This document shows, piece after piece, positions 50,979 to 57,939 of a DNA stretch of 64,000 nt; the first letter of the stretch is position 1, and every line of letters begins with the position of its first letter. The stretch covers positions 45,075 through 109,074 of the forward strand of contig CAIOLF010000046.1 in the NCBI GenBank assembly GCA_903859075.1, written 5' to 3'. The stretch comes from Candidatus Buchananbacteria bacterium. GTDB lineage: Bacteria > Patescibacteriota > Patescibacteriia > 2-01-FULL-39-33. The position numbers were made by a program, and so were the translations under genes. Below the pieces are notes generated by a model. The model did not search any database and was not told where the DNA came from. It worked only from the letters and a program-made list of their open reading frames with translations.

Positions 50979-51671
50979 TTATTTTTTATTATGAGTGGGG
51001 GTATCACTGGTTATTTGTCCGTCGCGAATATAGATGATCCGGTCGGCATGTTCGGCAACATCGTGCTCGTGGGTGATGATGATTATGGTTCGGCCTTTTT
51101 CCCTATTTAATTTTTGAAAAGTTCCCAGTACGATTTCACCAGTCACGGTGTCCAGATTGCCGGTCGGTTCATCAGCCAGAATCAGTGCCGGATTATTGAC
51201 CAGCGCCCGCGCGATGGCAACGCGCTGAATTTGTCCGCCGGAAAGCTGATTGGATAAGTGCAGGAAATGTTCTTCATCTAGGCCGGCGGCGAGCAGTGAT
51301 TCTCTGGCTCGTTTTTCCCGATCTTGGCGGCTGACACTGTCGTAGACCAGCGGCAGCATGACATTGCGCAAAACCGTGGCGCGCGGCAATAAATTGAAGG
51401 CCTGAAAAACAAAGCCGATTTTATCCTGGCGGATTCCTGCCAAGTCATCCTCGCTTAAAGTGGAGACATCCTTGCCATCCAGCAGATAAGTGCCGCTGGT
51501 CGGAGTGTCCAAAGCGCCGAGGATATGCATCAGCGTTGACTTGCCGGATCCGGATGGTCCCATAATAGCCACGAATTCTCCGTCCTCAATTTTAAAGCTG
51601 ACACCGCGCAAGGCCTGCAGATCCTGCGTTCCCAGTTTGTATACTTTGGTAATGTTTTGAAGTTCAATCAT
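50979..51671 (-). CDS. MacB/LolD-type ABC transporter ATPase
   Basis: A 230-residue ATPase with Walker A GPSGSGKSTL, the signature LSGGQIQRVAIARAL, Walker B ALILADEPTGNLD and the switch His in IIITHEHDVAEHAD. The IRQDKIGFVFQAFNLLPRATVLRNV segment is typical of the MacB/LolD group. It powers the permease encoded by the next gene; 17 bases after the adaptor gene. Confidence 0.94.
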   Translation of the reverse strand: MIELQNITKVYKLGTQDLQALRGVSFKIEDGEFVAIMGPSGSGKSTLMHILGALDTPTSGTYLLDGKDVSTLSEDDLAGIRQDKIGFVFQAFNLLPRATVLRNVMLPLVYDSVSRQDREKRARESLLAAGLDEEHFLHLSNQLSGGQIQRVAIARALVNNPALILADEPTGNLDTVTGEIVLGTFQKLNREKGRTIIIITHEHDVAEHADRIIYIRDGQITSDTPTHNKK

Positions 51672-51688
51672 GGAATCGGTTTTAAGTT

Positions 51689-53524
51689 TTAATCTCGGGG
51701 AAAGCCGCTTCCGCTGGTATTCACGCGAATTCCGGCGCCTCCCGTGGCGCCAGTTCTTTGGCCGCCGACGCTCTGCAAGATGCTAGGCGCTTGCGACGCG
51801 CTGCTGGCGGCAACGGCATTGGTGATTGTTCTGATGATTATTTGATCGCCGGCGTTCAGTCCGGAAATAATCTCAGTATTGGTATCGTCACTGATGCCGG
51901 TAATCACGGTTTGGTTGATTGGCGGCAAGGTAGAAGTTACTCCATCGCTGCTGGTAGCGGTTACGCCGGCTGGGTCGAGCATTTGCGCATAGGAAGAATT
52001 GCCCTGGGTTTTAATGGCGGAGCTTGGCACCGTCAAAACATTTTGTTTCAGCTGGGTGATGATTGAGGCGGAAGCGCTCATGCCCGGCTTGATGCGGTCG
52101 TCCTGAGTATCCAAGCCGATTTTGGCGTTGTAGCTCACTACCCCCTGGGTGACTGTGCCGATAGTATCAATATCAATAATTTTGCCGGTGATTTCCAAGC
52201 CATCAATAGCGTCAAATGTCAGTGACGATTTTTGTCCGATTTTTACTTTGGCCGCGTCCACTTCATTTAATGCTATTTCCACAATTTGTTGTTTGGTGAT
52301 GATGGTCGCTAGCGCGGTATTAGCTGAGGCGTCGTCATTTTGATTTATATTGACCGCCGCTATTATTCCGTCAAAGGGCGCTTTGACAGTATAGTCGGCC
52401 AGACCATCCAAAGCGGTTTGGACGGCTATTTCCCGCTGATTGACGGCCAGCTCTTGGGACCGGATATCAAGCGGGTCATTGCCGCTTTGCTTGACGTCAA
52501 AACTGTTTTGCGCTTGAGCTAAGGAGTTTTGGGCGCTGATAATTTTATTTTGCGCCGCGGTGATATTATTCTGGTTGGTATTTTTTTGGTTGCTGAGCGC
52601 TTGCCGCTTAGCGTCCAAATCGTTGATAATGGCGTTCACGGAACTCTCGGCGGAATTCACAATGCTCTTGGCGCTGTTTAAATTGGATTGGGTAAAGGAG
52701 GAAGTTATGATGGCGGAGTTGACGGCATTATTGAAAGCAGACAGCATGGAGGATATTGAATTTAATTCTTGCTCGGCTTGGCTAGTTTGATCTTCTAGAA
52801 TTGCGTTGCCAGCGTCTAGATTAGAAACCAGGGTTTGATATCTTTTTAGGGCCTCCATGGCCAATGGCCAGCTATTATTGGCATCTATCCTGGCCTGCTC
52901 ATCGGTAGTAATGAAATTAAGCTTATTCTCAGCGTTATTATAATTAGCCGATAATAATGGGCTCATTTGATTATTAAGAATATCATCGGCTTTATTATAA
53001 CCGTCGCGCAAGGAACTTTTGACATTGCTGATGGCGCTGGCCAGATCCAGATCGGCTTGATGCTGGACTTGAGTTAAATTATTTTGAGCATCAGTCAAGC
53101 TATTTTTGGCATTATCAAGTTGCAATTGAGCCGTCTTCATATCAGATGGCAAGGTGCCTCGCTTGAGCTTTTCCAGGGAGATGCGGGCGTTGGTCAGGTC
53201 TATTTGGGCGTTTCTTAAAGTTTTTTGGGCATCTTTGCTGTCCAGCTGGATCAGGACGTCCCCCATTTTTACTTCCTGGCCGGTTTTAATATTTACCTTT
53301 AGCGCCTTGCCGGAAGCATTGGTTTTTATGTCCGCCTGATTGGAAGCGGAGACCTGCCCGCTGCCGCTGACCGAAACGATAATGTCATTGGTTTCAACCC
53401 CGCCCAAAACGTAACTGGTCTGGGTTTTGCCGCTGTTTATCTTTTGATACAGATAATAGCCACCGCCGGCAATAATAATGATCAGAATAATGACGATTAA
53501 TTTGTGTTTTAAGATAAATTTCAT
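51689..53524 (-). CDS. MacA-like periplasmic adaptor (HlyD/RND family)
   Basis: A 611-residue membrane-fusion protein: N-terminal TM (LIVIILIIIIAGGGYYLYQ), a lipoyl-like half (VSASNQADIKTNASGKALKVNIKTGQEVKMGDVLIQLDS), a very long helical hairpin of about 230 residues (Asn/Gln/Ala-rich, from about 100 to 345), the second lipoyl half (VKAPFDGIIAAVNINQND), and beta-barrel domains. The hairpin is longer than in MacA of E. coli. In a cell without a typical outer membrane it would form a funnel on the outside of the permease. Start 26 bases after the preceding gene. Confidence 0.87.
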   Translation of the reverse strand: MKFILKHKLIVIILIIIIAGGGYYLYQKINSGKTQTSYVLGGVETNDIIVSVSGSGQVSASNQADIKTNASGKALKVNIKTGQEVKMGDVLIQLDSKDAQKTLRNAQIDLTNARISLEKLKRGTLPSDMKTAQLQLDNAKNSLTDAQNNLTQVQHQADLDLASAISNVKSSLRDGYNKADDILNNQMSPLLSANYNNAENKLNFITTDEQARIDANNSWPLAMEALKRYQTLVSNLDAGNAILEDQTSQAEQELNSISSMLSAFNNAVNSAIITSSFTQSNLNSAKSIVNSAESSVNAIINDLDAKRQALSNQKNTNQNNITAAQNKIISAQNSLAQAQNSFDVKQSGNDPLDIRSQELAVNQREIAVQTALDGLADYTVKAPFDGIIAAVNINQNDDASANTALATIITKQQIVEIALNEVDAAKVKIGQKSSLTFDAIDGLEITGKIIDIDTIGTVTQGVVSYNAKIGLDTQDDRIKPGMSASASIITQLKQNVLTVPSSAIKTQGNSSYAQMLDPAGVTATSSDGVTSTLPPINQTVITGISDDTNTEIISGLNAGDQIIIRTITNAVAASSASQAPSILQSVGGQRTGATGGAGIRVNTSGSGFPRD

Positions 53525-53550
53525 AGTTTTATTAGATATATAAATTATGA

Positions 53551-54048
53551 CTATCGTGGCGGCAGCGGAGCCGTGTCAGTGACCGGAGGAAAAGAACCCG
53601 GGGGCGGCGGCAGGACGCGAATTAATTTGGCAGTTATTTTTCCGGAACTGTCGGGATCACCGATGACAACGATCAAATCATTATTTTTTAGATCAGCCGT
53701 TTGAAGCGATTCACGTAAGCGGCGGATAGTCGTCTCGGCGGAAAGTGAAATTATTTTTTCAACATTGTCGCGGCCTTTGATGATTAGGGAGTTACCATCT
53801 AATTTGATTATTTGTCCGACGACGCCGTGCGAATCAATAAAATCGGAGTTTTTTATTTCAGCCATAAATCCCTCTCTCGGACCGGCGAAGTTGCGATGGT
53901 AATTCTCGCTCCAGCGGTAAGAGAAGTCAGCTTTTTGATAGCCGACAAACATCCCTAGATTGAACAGTACCAGAGCGGCGATGGCGACGCCGAGGCCGAT
54001 GAGAATGCCGGTGAATATTTTTGATTTGAAAAATGATTGCAAGTCCAT
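53551..54048 (-). CDS. Membrane-anchored OB-like protein of the efflux operon
   Basis: A 165-residue protein with one TM near the N-terminus (GILIGLGVAIAALVLFNLGMFVGY), then a small beta domain (GVVGQIIKLDGNSLIIKGRDNVEKIISL to GKITAKLIRV) similar in plan to the DUF5666 domain of the protein at 49254, and a Pro-rich tail. It starts one base after its upstream neighbour. It probably works with the exporter or the sigma factor at the outer side of the membrane; not established. Confidence 0.65.
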   Translation of the reverse strand: MDLQSFFKSKIFTGILIGLGVAIAALVLFNLGMFVGYQKADFSYRWSENYHRNFAGPREGFMAEIKNSDFIDSHGVVGQIIKLDGNSLIIKGRDNVEKIISLSAETTIRRLRESLQTADLKNNDLIVVIGDPDSSGKITAKLIRVLPPPPGSFPPVTDTAPLPPR

Positions 54049-54049
54049 A

Positions 54050-54433
54050 TTATTGATATTTCAAGATTAATTTTTGCAAGTCAAGCAAGCCCTTTTTGAG
54101 GGCCAACAGAAAAATCAGGCAAGATATTAATAAATAAGCAATCGGCAGCAGCGGCGCGGTCTCTAAAATCGCCAAAGTATAATTTTGCCAATAAGTTCCG
54201 ACTGTTTGATAGTCTGAAAAAATAAGGGAAGTTATCTGGGCGAAGTCAGACTGGTTCAGCGTTTCAATTAACAGGTAGACGCCAAAAATAACGAGGCCGC
54301 CGGCTAGCAGGGAAATAAACAAAAAAATTATCGCCTTTAAGCTGGCGGCTTTTTTTTGCTCTCGCTTCAGGCGGCTGATTATTTTTTGGTAAAGTTCCGG
54401 TGAAGGTTCCGGAAGATTGAAACGCTGGTTCAT
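54050..54433 (-). CDS. Two-TM membrane protein next to the ECF sigma gene (possible anti-sigma)
   Basis: The start is taken at the ATG at 54433; an upstream TTG at 54460 lies within the terminator hairpin. The 127-residue product has a short cytoplasmic start with LPEPSPELYQKIISRLKREQKKAAS and two TM segments. A short N-terminal helical region followed by TMs next to an ECF sigma gene suggests an anti-sigma factor, but it lacks a zinc-binding HxxxCxxC motif, so this is only a guess. Confidence 0.55.
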   Translation of the reverse strand: MNQRFNLPEPSPELYQKIISRLKREQKKAASLKAIIFLFISLLAGGLVIFGVYLLIETLNQSDFAQITSLIFSDYQTVGTYWQNYTLAILETAPLLPIAYLLISCLIFLLALKKGLLDLQKLILKYQ

Positions 54434-54444
54434 ATTAGGTAATA

Positions 54445-54479
54445 CGAAAAAAGAAGGCAATTGGGTGCCTTATTTTTTT
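54445..54479. terminator. Hairpin terminator between the sigma gene and the efflux operon
   Basis: AAGGCA and TGCCTT form a 6-bp stem with T tracts on both strands. On the minus strand it lies between the sigma factor stop and the next start, so it could end the sigma transcript or limit read-through into the efflux genes. Confidence 0.65.
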
Positions 54480-54504
54480 GAATCATCTAAATTTAGCTAG
54501 CAAA

Positions 54505-55059
54505 TCAGCTTAGTGATTGCTTGAGGACGGCTAATGCTCGATGATGCCGGCTCTTGACTGTATTTACCGGCTCATCCATAATCTCGGCGATTTCTCGGAA
54601 GTTGAGGCCATCCTGATAATACAGCGAAATAACGGAACGCTGCCTTAGAGGCAGTTTAAGGAGTGATTCGTTCAGCCGAGCATTAGAAATAATCCGCTCT
54701 ACTTGCTCGCTGGGCAGAGGAGAATCATCAATTAGTGAATCCAACCAGCCGGAGCCGGTATCTTTTTCCAGAGCCGAGAATAATAAGGGTTTTTTCTTCC
54801 GTAAATAATCAATGGCGCAGTTTTTGCCGATAATAAAGAGCCAAGTCCGGAAATTTTTTGTTTGGTCGAATTTTTTTATTCCCCGCCAGACCTTGACGAA
54901 TGTCTCCTGGGTCAAATCCTCGGCTTCTTTTTGATTATTTACCAAAGCGAAGAGAAAAGAGTATAACCGGCGGAAATATTTGCTAATCAGCAAATTCAGC
55001 GATGTTTCGTCGCCGTTTAAATATTGGTTGATCAATTGTCGGTCATTATTATCAATCAT
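54505..55059 (-). CDS. ECF-type RNA polymerase sigma factor
   Basis: The start is likely the ATG at 55059 (MIDNNDRQLI), overlapping the preceding stop codon; 184 residues. Region 2 includes YFRRLYSFLFALVNNQKEAEDLTQETFVKVWRGI and FRTWLFIIGKNCAIDYLRKKK; region 4 includes LLKLPLRQRSVISLYYQDGLNFREIAEIMDEPVNTVKSRHHRAL. It directs RNA polymerase to stress or envelope promoters. Target promoters are not known; the adjacent efflux operon is the natural candidate. Confidence 0.92.
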   Translation of the reverse strand: MIDNNDRQLINQYLNGDETSLNLLISKYFRRLYSFLFALVNNQKEAEDLTQETFVKVWRGIKKFDQTKNFRTWLFIIGKNCAIDYLRKKKPLLFSALEKDTGSGWLDSLIDDSPLPSEQVERIISNARLNESLLKLPLRQRSVISLYYQDGLNFREIAEIMDEPVNTVKSRHHRALAVLKQSLS

Positions 55060-55061
55060 AA

Positions 55062-55592
55062 TTATTCCAAACAACAGTCAATCGCTTTTTTGACCAGGGT
55101 GCCGAGTTTGCCCAGGAAGCCGTTTGGTTCTTTATCTAATTTATTAAGAGCTTGCTCGTCGATTTTTTTGATGTCGCCGACCTGGATCAGCTTCATATTC
55201 AAGCCCCAGAATAGCGAGTAGAGATTGTAGGCCTTCTCAAATAATTCATAAGCCTCCTGTTTGCGGTTTTGGCCGAGCTGCTTGGCGCCCACTTCCATCA
55301 GCCGCATCGAAGCGGCCAGCAGGTGTTTGGAAATGCACCAAACTTCGCCGTCATATTCTTTGATAATTTTTTTCAGCAGCTCTTTGCGCATTTCACGGAC
55401 ATCTTTGATCAGATCATAGTACTCCGTATTTCCGGTTTTGGCGCCGGAAAAAAAGAAGTGTTCCTCGATGCTGACTAGATTCATAATAGCAATGGAAAGA
55501 TCCTGGTCAGAGGAGAGATCCATCTTGTTTTGTTTTTTCATCTGGTCGACTTTGTCGATGAATTCGTTTAGCTTTTGGATATCAGTGGACAT
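55062..55592 (-). CDS. Unknown helical protein, 176 residues
   Basis: A soluble, mostly helical protein (KLNEFIDKVDQMKKQNKMDL, EMRKELLKKIIKEYDGEVWCISKHLLAASMRLMEVGAKQL) ending in KAIDCCLE. Not recognised. It starts one base after the stop of the membrane protein gene upstream and touches the sigma gene, so it belongs to the sigma factor operon and could modulate it. Confidence 0.68.
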   Translation of the reverse strand: MSTDIQKLNEFIDKVDQMKKQNKMDLSSDQDLSIAIMNLVSIEEHFFFSGAKTGNTEYYDLIKDVREMRKELLKKIIKEYDGEVWCISKHLLAASMRLMEVGAKQLGQNRKQEAYELFEKAYNLYSLFWGLNMKLIQVGDIKKIDEQALNKLDKEPNGFLGKLGTLVKKAIDCCLE

Positions 55593-55593
55593 A

Positions 55594-56109
55594 TTATTTG
55601 GTTAGGAGATAAAAAATAATGCTCAATAGCACCAGCGCCCCGATCGGAATAACCACTCGTTGCAAGGGAAAATAGGATTTATTGTTATTGGCCTTTTTCA
55701 ATTTATCATGAATCAGCTCGGCCAGGCCGAAGCCGATGCTGCCAATGATGATGCCCAGGATAATTTTATCAATACCCCAAAGAGAGTGCAGCGGATGGCC
55801 GATGTGGGTGTATTGCGGGAACGGCCAGAGGGAGACCGCAGTCAAGCCGTAATAACAGACCAGCACTAGGATTTTTCGGCCGACGAATTTGATTTTTTTC
55901 TTATCTAGCCAGCTGATTGTCCAGAGCGATATCGCCAGCAGTAATGCCCCCAGCCATAAACTGGCGACAACGTCGTCTATTTTTAGCCAGCGGGCCAGTC
56001 CCAGTCCGGCGCCGACGCCGATAATGCAAATAGGACAGACGGCTTGCGCTTTAGTGGCCAGCAGCAAGAAAAAAACTGAAGGTACTAGGAATTTAAGGTA
56101 TTTTTTCAT
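55594..56109 (-). CDS. Polytopic membrane protein with CPIC motif
   Basis: A 171-residue protein with a signal-like first segment ending in QAVCPICIIGVG, about five membrane segments, and HIGHPLHSLWGIDKI in an external loop. The Cys pair at the membrane face hints at a thiol or metal role, but no known family is certain. It is the first gene of the sigma factor operon. Confidence 0.66.
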   Translation of the reverse strand: MKKYLKFLVPSVFFLLLATKAQAVCPICIIGVGAGLGLARWLKIDDVVASLWLGALLLAISLWTISWLDKKKIKFVGRKILVLVCYYGLTAVSLWPFPQYTHIGHPLHSLWGIDKIILGIIIGSIGFGLAELIHDKLKKANNNKSYFPLQRVVIPIGALVLLSIIFYLLTK

Positions 56110-56177
56110 TATTTATTGTTTAAAAATGATATAGATATTATAAACTATTCAGCGGTTTTTTTCAAATCAGCCGACCC

Positions 56178-56206
56178 TTCAATTTTTTTCATATTTGAGC
56201 TATAAT
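56178..56206 (+). promoter_or_regulatory. Promoter of tsaD, nearly leaderless
   Basis: TTCAAT (weak), 17 bases, TATAAT. The start site would be about five bases before the ATG at 56217, so translation is probably leaderless; no ribosome binding site is present. Confidence 0.5.
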
Positions 56207-56216
56207 ATAGCAAGTT

Positions 56217-57272
56217 ATGAAAGATAACAAAGTTAAAATTATCCTAGCGATTGAGTCATCTTGTGATGAGACGGCGGCGGCAGTGATAAAAGTTACCGGC
56301 AAAAAACCGGAAATTTTGTCGAGTGTCGTTTCCTCGCAGATTGATATCCATAAGCAATACGGCGGCGTCGTGCCGGAGGTGGCGGCGCGCCATCATGTCA
56401 TTAATATTCTGCCGGTAATCATGGAGGCGCTGGAGAAAGCGCAAGTGAATAAAAAAAATATCGACTTAATCGCGGTGACGGCCGGGCCGGGACTGATTAC
56501 CTCGCTGATGGTCGGAGTGGAAGCGGCCAAGGCACTTTCCGCCGCTTGGCGGGTGCCGCTTCTTGCCGTCAATCATATGTACGGCCACATTGCCGGCAAT
56601 TTTCTGCAGCCGCTCAAATTTCCCGCTGTCTGCCTGGTGGTTTCCGGCGGGCATACGGAAATCGTGGTACTGAAGGATCATATTAATAATAAAAAAATCG
56701 GCCAGACGGTTGATGACGCGGCCGGCGAGGCCTTTGATAAGGTGGCCAAACTTTTGGATTTGGGCTATCCGGGAGGACCGATTGTTTCGGCTGAAGCCGA
56801 AAAATTCAAGGTTCAAAATTCAAAGTCCAAAAGTAATGCGATAAAGCTGCCGCGGCCGATGCTGGGCAGTCAGGATTTTAATTTTTCTTTCTCCGGACTG
56901 AAGACAGCCGTGCTTTATGCGGCACAGAAGATGAGTCCTAAAGAAAGAAAAGCCAGGACGAGCGAAATTTGCCATGAATTCCAGAACGCGGTAATTGATG
57001 TCTTAGTCGGCAAGACGATCAAGGCCGCCAAAAAAATCAAGGCCAAGGCAGTGTTGCTGGCCGGCGGCGTGGCTGCCAATAAGAAGTTGCGCGAGAGTCT
57101 GCGCGAGGCGGCAGAAAGCAACGGTTTTAAATTTGCCGTGCCGGAATTCAAGTTGTGTACCGACAATGCGGCGATGATCGGATTGGCTGCGGCGCAGATT
57201 ATTAAGAAGAAAAAAGTGCCTTTGGATAATTATAAAAAAATTGTCGTTGATTGCGGCTGGGAGCTGAACTAA
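56217..57272 (+). CDS. tsaD: tRNA N6-threonylcarbamoyladenosine transferase TsaD
   Basis: A 351-residue ASKHA-fold protein. ILAIESSCDETAAAVI at the start, NHMYGHIAGN with metal ligands His120 and His124, VVSGGHTEIV (143-150) and AVLLAGGVAANKKLR near the end are all present. It transfers the threonylcarbamoyl group to A37 of ANN-decoding tRNAs with TsaB and TsaE. Residues about 197-206 (FKVQNSKSKS) are an Asn/Ser/Lys-rich insert encoded by short TTCAAA-like repeats, between conserved blocks. tsaE follows after an AT-rich palindrome. Confidence 0.95.
   Translation: MKDNKVKIILAIESSCDETAAAVIKVTGKKPEILSSVVSSQIDIHKQYGGVVPEVAARHHVINILPVIMEALEKAQVNKKNIDLIAVTAGPGLITSLMVGVEAAKALSAAWRVPLLAVNHMYGHIAGNFLQPLKFPAVCLVVSGGHTEIVVLKDHINNKKIGQTVDDAAGEAFDKVAKLLDLGYPGGPIVSAEAEKFKVQNSKSKSNAIKLPRPMLGSQDFNFSFSGLKTAVLYAAQKMSPKERKARTSEICHEFQNAVIDVLVGKTIKAAKKIKAKAVLLAGGVAANKKLRESLREAAESNGFKFAVPEFKLCTDNAAMIGLAAAQIIKKKKVPLDNYKKIVVDCGWELN
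56803..56833 (+). repeat. TTCAAA-type short repeats inside tsaD
   Basis: ATTCAAGG, TTCAAAA, TTCAAAG and CCAAAAG follow one another in frame within tsaD and encode the polar insert at residues 197-206. The pattern resembles intergenic low-complexity repeats rather than normal coding sequence. Confidence 0.65.
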
Positions 57273-57273
57273 G

Positions 57274-57356
57274 GCGATACTAATATACGAATGCATGCTA
57301 ATTATACGAATTAAATTCATTAGTATCATTAGTATGAATTAGTATATTAGTATCGC
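57274..57356. repeat. AT-rich intergenic palindrome, family A
   Basis: GCGATACTAATATAC and GTATATTAGTATCGC are perfect 15-base outer arms; the inside repeats ATTAGTAT and ATACGAAT in both orientations. It belongs to the same family as 16197-16305. It lies between tsaD and tsaE and may end or stabilise the tsaD transcript. Confidence 0.88.
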
Positions 57357-57376
57357 ATATTTAACTATTTAGGGCC

Positions 57377-57859
57377 ATGAAAAAGAAAACCCACTCAGAA
57401 AAAGAAACTTATGATCTTGCCAAGGACTTCGCCAAAAAATTAAAGGGTGGAGAAGTGCTCTGTCTGGTCGGTGATCTGGGAGCCGGAAAGACGGCTTTTA
57501 CCAAGGGTTTGGCGGCCGGTCTGGGAGTAAAGGGGATTGTTACCAGCCCGACCTTTGTTTTGATGAAGATTTACCCCGTTAAATCCAGCCCCGCTGGAAT
57601 TTTGTTGGAGACAAAATTATTTAACGGGGTGAACAAGGCCAACCACAGAATAAAAGAGATGGCGCATATTGATGCCTATCGGCTTAAAGAAGGGCAGGAA
57701 CTGATAAATATCGGAGCGGAGGAATATTTCAGAGATAAAGAATGTGTGACAGTGATCGAGTGGGCGGACCGGGTGAAGGAGATCTGGCCCAAGGGATGTA
57801 CCAAGATATATTTTAAGATTTTAAATGGGGATGAGAGAGTGATAGAGGTTAAAAAATAA
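57377..57859 (+). CDS. tsaE: tRNA threonylcarbamoylation ATPase TsaE, with palindromic insert
   Basis: A 160-residue P-loop ATPase: GDLGAGKTAF (32-41), VTSPTFVLMKIYP (55-67), AHIDAYRL (96-103) and VTVIEWADRV (about 128-137) are the family blocks. It drives turnover of the TsaB-TsaD complex. Residues 66-85 (YPVKSSPAGILLETKLFNGV) are extra compared with the usual family spacing between the SPTF and HIDAYR blocks; they are encoded by a 58-base nested palindrome (57573-57630). The insert keeps the frame open and sits in a surface loop, so the enzyme is probably still active. Confidence 0.92.
   Translation: MKKKTHSEKETYDLAKDFAKKLKGGEVLCLVGDLGAGKTAFTKGLAAGLGVKGIVTSPTFVLMKIYPVKSSPAGILLETKLFNGVNKANHRIKEMAHIDAYRLKEGQELINIGAEEYFRDKECVTVIEWADRVKEIWPKGCTKIYFKILNGDERVIEVKK
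57573..57630. mobile_element. 58-base nested palindromic element inside tsaE
   Basis: The outer arms ACCCCGTTAAAT and ATTTAACGGGGT are a perfect 12-bp inverted repeat. Between them are two further hairpins, CCAGC-CCC-GCTGG and AATTTTG-(7)-CAAAATT, so the whole folds as a three-way junction. It lies wholly inside the tsaE reading frame at a point where related proteins are shorter. This is the pattern of a mobile palindromic element of the kind known in Rickettsia genes, although no sequence link to those is claimed. Confidence 0.75.
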
Positions 57860-57887
57860 AAAATCCCGAATTACTTGGGATTTTTTA
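57858..57887. terminator. Terminator after tsaE
   Basis: AAAAAATCCC and GGGATTTTTT form a 10-bp stem, overlapping the stop region of tsaE. Confidence 0.85.
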
Positions 57888-57894
57888 TATAGAA

Positions 57895-57939
57895 ATTTTA
57901 ATTCTTAATTCTTAATTCTTAATTCATAATTCTTAATTA
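57895..57939. repeat. AATTCTTA tandem repeats
   Basis: About five imperfect copies of AATTCTTA in a row between tsaE and pilB, running to the pilB stop codon on the other strand. Confidence 0.8.

Noticed and set aside
57274..57356. CRISPR array or partial array
   Set aside because: The repeats here and at 16197-16305 are palindromic and irregular, with no evenly spaced unique spacers and no cas genes in the window.
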